From Agathobacter rectalis ATCC 33656 (GTDB lineage Bacteria; Bacillota; Clostridia; Lachnospirales; Lachnospiraceae), in the NCBI RefSeq assembly GCF_000020605.1, contig NC_012781.1, positions 1,489,501 to 1,553,500 on the forward strand: a stretch of 64,000 nt of DNA, given 5' to 3'. This document shows, in pieces, positions 53,773 through 61,814 of this stretch. Under the pieces are notes generated by a model. The model was not told where the DNA came from and made no database searches. It saw nothing but the letters and a program-made list of their open reading frames with translations. How positions within the stretch are numbered: position 1 is the first letter of the stretch; every line of letters starts with the position of its first letter. Both the position numbers and the translations under genes were made by a program.

Positions 53773-55899
53773 ATGAGAAATAAAGATTTTGAACTGCTTG
53801 CACCGGCAGGCAACCTTGAGATATTTAAGGGCGTGATAGAAAGCGGCGCCGATGCTGTGTATGTGGGCGGAAGCATGTTTGGAGCCAGGGCATATGCCAA
53901 TAATTTCACAGAGGAGGAGCTTTTAGAGGCAATTGATTTTGCGCATTTACGAGGAGTAAAGGTGTATCTGACGGTCAATACGCTGATTAAAAACAGTGAG
54001 TTTTCAAAGCTCTACGACTACCTGCTTCCATACTACAAAAGAGGGCTTGATGCAGTGATAGTGCAGGATATTGGAGTGGTGAAGGCTATCCATGAGTATT
54101 TTCCGTCAATGGAGATACATACGAGTACACAGATGACTGTAACGGGAGCAGACGGAGTGCGCTTTCTTTCGCAGTTTGGAGTGACGCGTGTGGTCATGGC
54201 AAGGGAGGTTTCTCTTGCAGAGATGAAGCGCATACATGAGGAAACCGGCATGGAGCTTGAAGCCTTTGTGCACGGAGCATTATGCTATTCGTATTCGGGA
54301 CAGTGCCTTTTCAGCAGTATTTTAGGTGGTAGAAGCGGAAACAGAGGCCGCTGTGCACAGCCGTGCAGACTGCCGTATACCGTGGAGGGCAAAAAGGATG
54401 AATACATTTTAAGCCTTAAGGATATGTGTGGTATAAAGGCTCTTGACAAGCTGCATGATGCAGGTGTTTATTCGCTCAAGATTGAGGGACGTATGAAGCA
54501 GCTTGAGTATGCATGCGGAGTGGTAAAATACTACAGAAGCTATATCGACAGTATGAAGCCTGTTACCGATGCTGATTATGACAGGATAAAGGCACTTGGA
54601 AACCGCTGTGGTTTCACAGACGGGTATTATTTCGACCACAATGGCTCTGATATGGTGACTTATGTGAAGCCTAATTTCGTTTCAAATGCTGCAGAGCCTT
54701 CGCCTGAAAAGAGAAAGCTTTCGATAGAGGGAGAGCTTGTTTTAAGAGAGGGGGAGCCCGGAAGCCTCACTGTAAAAAGAGGTGATGTGACATACAAAGC
54801 TTCAATAGAACCTGTCAGTGCCGCACTTAAGGCACCGCTAGATAAAAAGGCCGCTATCGACAGGATAAACAAAACCGGTGATACAGACTTTGAGTTTTCA
54901 CATATTAAAGCTCAAATCGGAGAAAACGTCTTTGTGCCGAACGGAGCACTAAACAAGCTGCGGCGTGATGCAATTTCAGGGCTTTGTGATAAGCTGTTGA
55001 AAAAGTATTACAGGGATGACGCACGATATGCTGATATATCAAGTATGTGTGAGCTCCCTGAACATGTCGTAAAAAGCGACGCAACACATGAAGATGGAGC
55101 TGTAAATGCAAAGGATTACACCACCATATGCTCGTGTATGACACGCGCGCAGCTTGATACACTTATTAGCTATGAATGCTTTGATGTTTTTTATCTGGAT
55201 TTTGACATGTATGACAGGAAGACTCTGATACAGCAGTTTGCAGATGATGTGAAATGCCTTACAAAGCGAAATAAAAAAGTGTATCTCATGCTGCCTACGA
55301 TATTCAGGGCGGATTCATCGGATTATTTTGTATCTATCGCAAAAGAGCTTGATAAGGTAAGCTTCGATGGCTTTGTTGTGAAAAATTACGAGGAGCTTTA
55401 TCTGACAGAAAATCTTTTTACAGGGAAAAAAGTTATTTTAGACCACAATATGTATACCTTTAATGATGTTTCAAAGAGTGCTTTTTTTGAGCACGGAGTA
55501 AGTGGTGACACAGTGCCGCTTGAACTTAATTCAAGGGAGATTATGCATAGAAACAATATAGGCTCGCAGATGATAGTCTATGGATATTATCCGCTTATGA
55601 CCACCGCCAACTGTGTGCACAAAAACACAAAGGGCTGTGATAAAAAGCAAAAGCTTATATATTTAAAGGACAGATACAATAAATCCTTTGCAGTTTGTAA
55701 CAACTGTAAGGAGTGCTATAATACAATATATAATTCACTGCCTACCATGCTCACAAAGAACATAAGTAAGCTTAAGGAGGCAGGTATAAGAAGTTTTAGA
55801 TACAGCTTTACAATCGAGACTCCAAAGCAGATTAAGGCGGTTATGGATGATAAGGTAGCTGAATATACAAACGGACATTACAAAAGAGGAGTAGAATAA
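53773..55899 (+). CDS. U32 family peptidase / tRNA-rRNA hydroxylation-type protein
   Basis: A 708-residue U32 protein. The ATG at 53773 has GAGGAAA six bases ahead; the earlier ATG at 53749 has none. The U32 domain (5-300) shows L-L-A-P-A-G-N-L-E, G-A-D-A-V-Y-V-G-G, F-V-H-G-A-L-C-Y-S-Y-S-G-Q-C and N-R-G-R-C-A-Q-P-C-R, cysteines that bind an Fe-S cluster in relatives. A DUF3656-like region and a further Cys-rich end (C-x2-C at about 680) follow. U32 relatives RlhA and TrhO/TrhP hydroxylate rRNA or tRNA, so the peptidase label is doubtful. Confidence 0.88.
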   Translation: MRNKDFELLAPAGNLEIFKGVIESGADAVYVGGSMFGARAYANNFTEEELLEAIDFAHLRGVKVYLTVNTLIKNSEFSKLYDYLLPYYKRGLDAVIVQDIGVVKAIHEYFPSMEIHTSTQMTVTGADGVRFLSQFGVTRVVMAREVSLAEMKRIHEETGMELEAFVHGALCYSYSGQCLFSSILGGRSGNRGRCAQPCRLPYTVEGKKDEYILSLKDMCGIKALDKLHDAGVYSLKIEGRMKQLEYACGVVKYYRSYIDSMKPVTDADYDRIKALGNRCGFTDGYYFDHNGSDMVTYVKPNFVSNAAEPSPEKRKLSIEGELVLREGEPGSLTVKRGDVTYKASIEPVSAALKAPLDKKAAIDRINKTGDTDFEFSHIKAQIGENVFVPNGALNKLRRDAISGLCDKLLKKYYRDDARYADISSMCELPEHVVKSDATHEDGAVNAKDYTTICSCMTRAQLDTLISYECFDVFYLDFDMYDRKTLIQQFADDVKCLTKRNKKVYLMLPTIFRADSSDYFVSIAKELDKVSFDGFVVKNYEELYLTENLFTGKKVILDHNMYTFNDVSKSAFFEHGVSGDTVPLELNSREIMHRNNIGSQMIVYGYYPLMTTANCVHKNTKGCDKKQKLIYLKDRYNKSFAVCNNCKECYNTIYNSLPTMLTKNISKLKEAGIRSFRYSFTIETPKQIKAVMDDKVAEYTNGHYKRGVE

Positions 55900-55900
55900 C

Positions 55901-57358
55901 ATGGTACATCTGATAGTACAGCTTTCCAAGTATATTATGATAATACTTTTTCTCATATATACTTTTTTATGCTTTCATTTATTCAAGTATCCCGACAAGC
56001 CGAAAAAGCAGAAGCATATATATAATCTGCAGAGATTTTATATGTTTCTGATTCATTTAGATGGTTTTTTGGTGCTCTTTGTCACGACAATGGATACGAA
56101 GATAATAGGATTTTATATAGCACAGCTTGTGCTTTTTGAATCAATTTATTTGATTTATCATAAGTTTTATAAGAATGCCTCAGAGCTTGTGCTAAACAAC
56201 ATGGTGATGATGCTTTGTATAAGCATGATTATTCTAACGAGAATTTCGTTTGACAAGGCATTAAGGCAGTTTGTTTTTGTACTTGCCGGAACGATATTTG
56301 CGTTTTTAATACCGCTTATCATGCAAAAAGGCACGATGTTTCGAAAACTGACATGGACATATGCCGGTGTGGGAATAGTTGGACTTTTGTCGGTGCTTGT
56401 GGTAGGAGTGGCGAGCAGAGGAGCAAAGCTTTCTTTGACATTTGGTCCTGTTTCGATTCAGCCGTCAGAGTTTGTAAAGATACTTTTTGTGTTTTTTATA
56501 GCATCCATGCTGTATAAATCAACTGATTTAAAGCAGCTTGCCATAACAAGCGGCGTATCGGCAGTGTTTGTGCTGATACTTGTTGCATCAAACGACCTCG
56601 GTGGAGCGCTTTTGTATTTCTTTACATATCTGGTCATGATTTATGTTGCGACAAAAAGGTTTTATATTTTTGCCGGAGGTCTTGCGTTTGTGGGGCTTGG
56701 AATGTACGCTGGTTATCATCTGTTTTCACATGTGAAAAACAGAATTGTTGCATGGCTTGATCCTCTTTCTGTCATAGACAAGGCCGGCTATCAGGTGTGT
56801 CAGTCGCTCTTTGCCATAGGTACAGGCGGACTGTTTGGCTTTGGACTGGGACAGGGACTGCCGAATAAGATACCTATTGTGTCAAAAGACTTTATCATAG
56901 CGGCTATCTCAGAGGAGATGGGCGGTATATTTGCTGTCTGCCTCATCATGGTTTGTGTAAGCTGCTTTCTTATGATATTTAATCTTTCCATGCAGATGAA
57001 GGATGCGTTTTACAAGTATGTGGCGCTTGGACTTGGCAGTGTGTATGCGCTTCAGGTGCTTTTAACTGTCGGCGGCTCAACCAAGTTTATACCGATGACC
57101 GGTGTGACGCTGCCGCTTGTGAGCTACGGTGGCAGCTCGCTTCTATCTACGATGATTATTTTTGGAATGATACAGGGCATGTATATTATGCAGGCAGCCC
57201 CTGAAAAAAGGAGAAATATAGATGACAAGAGACGAAAGGACCATGAGACAAAAAACAGACAAAAGCAGACAGCTAAAGAGCCGGGGGCGCAGGGAAGTCA
57301 ACAGAGAAGGAGAAAACCGGCAGCAGGCAGCAAAAACAGCACGAAGACACAGAAATAG
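55901..57358 (+). CDS. FtsW/RodA/SpoVE-family glycosyltransferase
   Basis: SEDS peptidoglycan polymerase with about ten membrane segments, 485 residues. S-N-D-L-G-G-A-L-L (near 230) has the conserved catalytic-region Asp; I-Q-P-S-E-F-V-K and P-L-V-S-Y-G-G-S-S-L are SEDS signatures. The C-terminal 50 residues are a basic, disordered tail encoded in the 137-bp overlap with the PBP gene. Pairing with a class B PBP just downstream is the standard SEDS-bPBP unit. RodA, FtsW or SpoVE identity cannot be settled here. Confidence 0.92.
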   Translation: MVHLIVQLSKYIMIILFLIYTFLCFHLFKYPDKPKKQKHIYNLQRFYMFLIHLDGFLVLFVTTMDTKIIGFYIAQLVLFESIYLIYHKFYKNASELVLNNMVMMLCISMIILTRISFDKALRQFVFVLAGTIFAFLIPLIMQKGTMFRKLTWTYAGVGIVGLLSVLVVGVASRGAKLSLTFGPVSIQPSEFVKILFVFFIASMLYKSTDLKQLAITSGVSAVFVLILVASNDLGGALLYFFTYLVMIYVATKRFYIFAGGLAFVGLGMYAGYHLFSHVKNRIVAWLDPLSVIDKAGYQVCQSLFAIGTGGLFGFGLGQGLPNKIPIVSKDFIIAAISEEMGGIFAVCLIMVCVSCFLMIFNLSMQMKDAFYKYVALGLGSVYALQVLLTVGGSTKFIPMTGVTLPLVSYGGSSLLSTMIIFGMIQGMYIMQAAPEKRRNIDDKRRKDHETKNRQKQTAKEPGAQGSQQRRRKPAAGSKNSTKTQK

Positions 57359-58751
57359 AGAGTATGCGGTTGTTACATATTTTTTCCTTATAGTTTTTGT
57401 TGGATTGATAGGTTATTTCTTATATTTCCAGTTTGTAAAAAGCGACGAATTCATCAACAGTCCATACAATTCGCTGCAGGATCTTTTCTCTAAGAATGTA
57501 GTGAGGGGCGAGATACAGACTAAGGATGGACATGTCATAGCACGGACAAAGGTAGGTTCAGATGCGTCTGAGACAAGGGAATACCCTGACGGCAGAGTGT
57601 TTGCGCATGTAGCGGGCTTTGCCGTAAACGGTAAGGCAGGGCTTGAAAAGCAGGAAAATTTCTCATTGCTTCGCTCACATGAGTTTTTCCTTGACCAGAT
57701 AGTAAATGATATAAGCGGCAAGAAAAATACCGGTGATAATGTCATAACCACACTGGATTACGAAGCACAGGCGGCTGCATACAATGCACTTGGCGACTAT
57801 GAAGGTGCTGTCATTGCAATTGAGCCGAAAACAGGAAAGATTGCAGTTATGGTGTCAAAGCCTGATTATGACCCAAATACCATCGCAAGTGACTGGGAGA
57901 GCGTAAACGGTGATGGCAGCACTTCTCTTTACAACAGGGCAACACAGGGACAGTATGCTCCGGGCTCAGTGTTTAAGATTTTTACAGCACTTGAGTATTA
58001 TAACGAAAATCCGTCTACATACAACGACTACAGCTTTGATTGTGACGGCAGTATTACAAAGGACGGCTTTACAATCCACTGCGCCGGCAATAAATCACAC
58101 GGACAGGAGGATTTAACAAAGTCGTTTGCAAAGTCATGCAACTCGTCCTTTTCCAATATAGGTCTTTTGGTGGACAACAATAAGCTTAATACCTTGTGTG
58201 ACGATATGCTTTTCAATAAGAATCTGCCCATAGCCTTTGATTCAAAAAAGAGTAAATTTGCACTGGATAACAATGCTTCGTCAGCTCTGACCATGCAGAC
58301 CACGATAGGTCAGGGAAACACGCTTGTTTCACCGCTTCACATGTGCATGATTGCCGGTGCAATCTGCAATGATGGAAATCTGATGAGGCCATATCTGGTA
58401 GACCATACGGAAAATGCGAGCGGGGCGCTTGTGGAGCAGAATAAACCGGCTTCATACAAGCAGATTATGTCAAAGGATCAGGCAGCTTTTCTCCAGAATC
58501 TTATGGCAGCAGTGGTATCTGATGGAACAGGCGCAAAGCTAAGAGACCAGAGCTATGAGGCCTTTGGAAAGACCGGAACTGCCCAGGTATCAGATTCTAC
58601 AGATCAGACCAATGCCTGGTTTGTGGGCTATGGAAAAAAGGACGGCTACAATGATCTGGCAATCGCAGTAGTTGTGGAGGATTCGGGTGCCGGAAGCACA
58701 TATGCTGTGCCGGTGGCAAAAAAGGTATTTGATAAATATTTCAATGAATAG
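57222..58751 (+). CDS. Class B penicillin-binding protein (PbpA-like transpeptidase)
   Basis: A 509-residue transpeptidase that crosslinks peptidoglycan made by the SEDS partner. A basic cytoplasmic tail (1-48), a membrane anchor (49-70), a PBP dimer region, then the transpeptidase domain with S-V-F-K (SxxK), S-C-N (SxN) and K-T-G-T-A (KTG). The ATG at 57222 has AAAGGAG eight bases ahead, so the 137-bp overlap with the preceding gene is real and both frames code for basic tails. Confidence 0.92.
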   Translation: MTRDERTMRQKTDKSRQLKSRGRREVNREGENRQQAAKTARRHRNREYAVVTYFFLIVFVGLIGYFLYFQFVKSDEFINSPYNSLQDLFSKNVVRGEIQTKDGHVIARTKVGSDASETREYPDGRVFAHVAGFAVNGKAGLEKQENFSLLRSHEFFLDQIVNDISGKKNTGDNVITTLDYEAQAAAYNALGDYEGAVIAIEPKTGKIAVMVSKPDYDPNTIASDWESVNGDGSTSLYNRATQGQYAPGSVFKIFTALEYYNENPSTYNDYSFDCDGSITKDGFTIHCAGNKSHGQEDLTKSFAKSCNSSFSNIGLLVDNNKLNTLCDDMLFNKNLPIAFDSKKSKFALDNNASSALTMQTTIGQGNTLVSPLHMCMIAGAICNDGNLMRPYLVDHTENASGALVEQNKPASYKQIMSKDQAAFLQNLMAAVVSDGTGAKLRDQSYEAFGKTGTAQVSDSTDQTNAWFVGYGKKDGYNDLAIAVVVEDSGAGSTYAVPVAKKVFDKYFNE

Positions 58752-58756
58752 GCTTG

Positions 58757-58785
58757 TTGCACTTTTTTTAGAAGTAGGTTATACT
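58757..58785 (+). promoter_or_regulatory. Promoter of the NUDIX gene
   Basis: TTGCAC (58757-58762), a 17-bp spacer, TATACT (58780-58785). The leader carries an ACGTTATC/GATAGCGT stem (58802-58840). Confidence 0.65.
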
Positions 58786-58865
58786 TAAGTGTAATGACAG
58801 ACGTTATCGTTCATATTTCGCTTGAACTGACAGATAGCGTTTAAACCACACTTGGAGGAATGGCA

Positions 58866-59318
58866 ATGATAGAAGCAACGAGCTGTGGCGGTGTGGTAAT
58901 CTTTCGTGGCAAAATATTACTCTTATACAAGAACTACAGGAACAGGTACGAGGGGTGGGTACTGCCCAAGGGAACTGTGGAATCTGATGAAGAGTACAAG
59001 GACACTGCAATCCGTGAAGTGAAAGAGGAGACTGGTGCCAGTGCAACGATAATCCAATACGTGGGTAAGAGCCACTATTCTTTTACCGTGCCACATGATA
59101 CAGTGGAAAAGGATGTACACTGGTATCTTATGATGGGCGAAAGTTATTATAGTAAACCGCAAAGAGAAGAGTATTTCATGGATTCAGGGTTTTACAAGTA
59201 TCACGAGGCATATCATCTGCTCAAGTTTGCAAATGAGAAGCAGATACTTGAGAAGGCTTACAATGAGTACCTGGATTTAAAGAAAAGCAACTTATGGGGG
59301 ACACACAAGTATTATTAG
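58866..59318 (+). CDS. NUDIX hydrolase
   Basis: A 150-residue hydrolase of nucleoside-diphosphate-linked compounds. The ATG at 58866 is 7 bases after GGAGGA; the one at 58860 touches the site. The NUDIX box G-T-V-E-S-D-E-E-Y...R-E-V-K-E-E-T-G-A is complete (about 38-60), so it should bind Mg and be active. The substrate is unknown; the fold resembles MutT/diadenosine-polyphosphate types. Monocistronic, with its own promoter and terminator. Confidence 0.88.
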   Translation: MIEATSCGGVVIFRGKILLLYKNYRNRYEGWVLPKGTVESDEEYKDTAIREVKEETGASATIIQYVGKSHYSFTVPHDTVEKDVHWYLMMGESYYSKPQREEYFMDSGFYKYHEAYHLLKFANEKQILEKAYNEYLDLKKSNLWGTHKYY

Positions 59319-59325
59319 TATTATT

Positions 59326-59352
59326 AAAAAGCAGTTTAAAAAACTGCTTTTT
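59326..59352 (+). terminator. Terminator after the NUDIX gene
   Basis: A 12-bp stem AAAAAGCAGTTT (59326-59337) with AAACTGCTTTTT (59341-59352) and a 3-nt loop; the T-run is inside the right arm. The GAGG right after it serves as the next gene's ribosome binding site. Confidence 0.75.
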
Positions 59353-59363
59353 GAGGTTTTGGA

Positions 59364-59684
59364 ATGAAATGGTATGAGGATTTATTTGTAGGAGAGTCTG
59401 TTACCGGAAAGATAAAGAAAATCAAGTGGAAGATAGAGCATAATGCCGGCATGCTTCACACATACATCATCACGTTTCCGTCAAATGAGGAAAATCTTTT
59501 GGATATCATTCCGACAAGAGAATTGCTGCAAAAGGGATATCCGAAGAAGAATCTGCACATAATCGCAGTAGCGGGTAATTATGATGAGGCACTTTTGCTG
59601 GCCTGTGATATTGTTAAGGAGACATACGAAAATACAGGTAAAACAGATGTGAAGAGCTATTTAAAGAGCAGACGGAGGAAATAG
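59364..59684 (+). CDS. Conserved-looking small protein of unknown function
   Basis: A 106-residue soluble protein I do not recognise. It has W-Y-E-D-L-F-V-G-E at the start, a beta-rich first half and a helical C-terminal third ending in K-S-R-R-R-K. A GAGG lies 7 bases upstream and the next gene starts 4 bp after its stop, so it is expressed with the DUF2953-gerW pair. No membrane segment, signal or Cys cluster. Confidence 0.65.
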   Translation: MKWYEDLFVGESVTGKIKKIKWKIEHNAGMLHTYIITFPSNEENLLDIIPTRELLQKGYPKKNLHIIAVAGNYDEALLLACDIVKETYENTGKTDVKSYLKSRRRK

Positions 59685-59688
59685 ATAG

Positions 59689-60596
59689 ATGATATTTACG
59701 ATTTTAAAGGTCATAGGCATCATACTCCTTGTAGTGCTTGCTCTTATACTTACAGCGCTGCTTTGCGTACTGTTTGTGCCGGTCAAGTACAGGGCTGTCG
59801 GAAGCTTTGACAATACAGACATAAGAGCAAAAGCACATGTGTCATGGCTTTTGCATTTGTTTGCACTGCATATAGAGTATGCACAGGAGACTGACGGATA
59901 TATAAGGCTTGCTTTTGTGAAGAAGAAGCTGTTTGATAATTATGAGGCTTTGGATGATGACGATATGGATGATGCAGCTAAAACTGAAACAGAAGATAAA
60001 GTCAGTGAAAACACCGGAGATGAGCCTAAAATACCGGCAGATGAGTCAGAACATGTAGCAGATGAACAGACAGAGAATGAAAGCACATCACAGACTCATG
60101 ACGAGCAAAGGTCAGTAACTGATGAGAATCAGCATATAAAACAACAAACCAAGCCCACTCATCAAAAAACGTATAAAAAGCGAAGCGAAAAGCCACATAA
60201 AAAGCAATTTAAAGATAAGTCAGATAAATAAAAAACTGTATCTATAAGCTAAAAAGAGAATACAGTGATGAGAGAAATAAAGCTGCTTTTTCGCATCTGA
60301 AAAAAGAGCTTTTTATCATTCTTAAAAGAATATGCCCAAGGAGGCTTAAGCTTACAATGGTTTATTCAACAGGCTCGCCGGATACAACAGGCATTTCATT
60401 AGGTGTTTTAGCATGCTTTCCTGTCGGCTATACAAACAGATGGCGGATTACACCTGATTTCGAGAGTGAAAATCCGTATGCAAAGGGCAGCTTTGATATA
60501 AAGGGGCATGTGATAGTAATAAGTATTTTAGCGGCAACACTTAGAATTTTATTTGATAAAAACTGCCGCAGATTATATAATAGGATAAGCAGATAG
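59689..60596 (+). pseudogene. DUF2953 family protein (YtfI-like), frameshifted
   Basis: The first part (59689-60231, 180 residues) has an N-terminal membrane segment and the DUF2953 start (F-V-P-V-K-Y-R-A, S-W-L-L-H-L-F), then a highly charged linker (Asp/Glu-rich then Lys-rich). It stops at TAA 60229-60231. The rest of the domain (A-A-F-S-H-L-K-K-E-L, G-S-P-D-T-T-G, R-I-T-P-D-F, K-G-H-V-I-V-I) continues in the -1 frame from about 60228 to 60596. Loss of one A in the run GATAAATAAAAAAC explains it; restored, the protein would be 302 residues. It lies before gerW/ytfJ as ytfI does in Bacillus. Real lesion or sequencing slip. Confidence 0.82.
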
Positions 60597-60608
60597 GAGG
60601 AAGATATT

Positions 60609-61004
60609 ATGGCAGATAATAGTTTCAATAACACAGTAGAGTCACTTTTCAAGGGGATGGACAGCTTTATCACTACAAAGACAGTAGTCGGTGATGCGAT
60701 TCATATAGGGGATACAATCATACTTCCGCTTGTGGATGTGTCGTTTGGAGTGGCAGCAGGAGCATTTTCGGCAGAAAAGAAAAATAACGGAGCCGGTGGT
60801 ATGGGCGGAAAGATTCAGCCTAGCGCAGTGCTCGTTATTCAGAATGGACAGACAAAGCTTGTCAATGTAAAGAATCAGGACGGCATGACCAAGATACTTG
60901 ATATGGTGCCGGATATTGTAAGCCGTTTTTCAAAAGGAAAAAATGATGACCTTAATCTCGATGATATAAAGGCAGACGAGGAAGAGGACGATAAGCAGGA
61001 TTAA
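60609..61004 (+). CDS. gerW: GerW/YtfJ-family sporulation protein
   Basis: A 131-residue protein of the GerW (YtfJ) family, needed in Bacillus for normal germination of spores. G-D-x-I-x-x-G-D-T-I-I-L-P-L-V-D-V-S-F-G and G-G-M-G-G-K-I-Q-P-S-A-V-L-V are the signatures. The C-terminus is acidic. TAGGAGGAAG precedes the ATG; a terminator follows. Confidence 0.93.
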   Translation: MADNSFNNTVESLFKGMDSFITTKTVVGDAIHIGDTIILPLVDVSFGVAAGAFSAEKKNNGAGGMGGKIQPSAVLVIQNGQTKLVNVKNQDGMTKILDMVPDIVSRFSKGKNDDLNLDDIKADEEEDDKQD

Positions 61005-61024
61005 TTTCATATATGAGAGCAAAT

Positions 61025-61056
61025 AAAAAGGACATCCAAACGGATGTCCTTTAAAA
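61025..61056 (+). terminator. Bidirectional terminator between gerW and rpmB
   Basis: An 11-bp stem AAAGGACATCC (61027-61037) with GGATGTCCTTT (61042-61052), a 4-nt loop, and A-run on the left for the minus-strand rpmB. Confidence 0.85.
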
Positions 61057-61079
61057 TTCAAAAGATTCAAAAATAAAGA

Positions 61080-61265
61080 CTAAGCTCTCTCAACTTTGCC
61101 AGATCTTAAACATGAAGTACATACATATAACTTCTGTGGAACTCCATTGACCTTGCAAGAAACCTTCTTAATGTTTGACTTCCAAACATGATTTGATCTT
61201 CTATGAGAATGGCTGACATTATTTCCATAATGAACACCTTTTTCACAAATTGCACATTTTGCCAT
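61080..61265 (-). CDS. rpmB: 50S ribosomal protein L28, zinc-binding type
   Basis: A 61-residue ribosomal protein. C4-x2-C7 and C49-x2-C52 make it the Zn-containing (C+) form. N-V-S-H-S-H-R-R-S-N-H is the L28 signature. Strong AAGGAGGTG before the ATG. It is divergent from asp23, as in many Firmicutes (rpmB-asp23-fakA-recG). Confidence 0.96.
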   Translation of the reverse strand: MAKCAICEKGVHYGNNVSHSHRRSNHVWKSNIKKVSCKVNGVPQKLYVCTSCLRSGKVERA

Positions 61266-61325
61266 GATATTGCACCTCCTTGCATTTCACTAAGCTTACC
61301 ATACTCTTAAGCTCACAACAAATGT

Positions 61326-61354
61326 ATTCTATCAGATTAAAATAAAGAATGCAA
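61326..61354 (-). promoter_or_regulatory. Extended -10 promoter of rpmB
   Basis: On the minus strand: TTGCAT (61354-61349), a 17-bp spacer, then TAGAAT (61331-61326) with TGA directly before it (extended -10). Confidence 0.72.
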
Positions 61355-61373
61355 GGATAAAATATAAAAATAT

Positions 61374-61401
61374 TTGCTTTTTGTGAAAAAAAAGGTATAA
61401 T
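61374..61401 (+). promoter_or_regulatory. Promoter of asp23-fakA-recG
   Basis: TTGCTT (61374-61379), a 16-bp spacer rich in A, TATAAT (61396-61401). Confidence 0.7.
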
Positions 61402-61439
61402 AACATTAGCTACGTCACAATATGATGGAGGTATATATT

Positions 61440-61799
61440 ATGAAGGGACAGATGGATACCCAATATGGACAAATTTTAATTGATACAGATGTTATTGCAA
61501 CCTATGCAGGCTCTGTAGCTGTAGAGTGCTTTGGAATAGTAGGCATGGCAGCGGTCAACATGAAGGATGGTCTTGTAAAGCTTTTAAAGAGAGATTACCT
61601 GAACCATGGAATAAATGTAAAGGTAGATGAGAACAACGAAATTACCATTGATTTTCATGTAATAGTAGCGTATGGTATTTCAATCGGCACTGTTTCGGAC
61701 AATCTTATCGAGACGGTCAAGTACAAGGTTGAGTCATTTACAGGAATGAAAATTGCAAAAATCAATATTTACGTTGAGGGCGTAAGGGTAATTGATTAA
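61440..61799 (+). CDS. Asp23/Gls24 family protein
   Basis: A 119-residue Asp23-family protein (YloU-like), thought to act at the membrane in envelope stress. The ATG at 61440 has ATGGAGG ahead. I-A-T-Y-A-G-S-V-A-V-E-C-F-G-I-V-G-M-A and V-I-V-A-Y-G-I-S-I are family blocks. It precedes fakA as in Bacillus (yloU-yloV). Confidence 0.92.
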   Translation: MKGQMDTQYGQILIDTDVIATYAGSVAVECFGIVGMAAVNMKDGLVKLLKRDYLNHGINVKVDENNEITIDFHVIVAYGISIGTVSDNLIETVKYKVESFTGMKIAKINIYVEGVRVID

Positions 61800-61814
61800 G
61801 GAGGACTACAAAAA

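Noticed and set aside
60229..60237. A-AAA-AAC heptamer near the DUF2953 break as a programmed -1 frameshift site
   Set aside because: The heptamer is in the wrong phase for the upstream frame and lies after its TAA stop, so ribosomes would not reach it in the needed frame.
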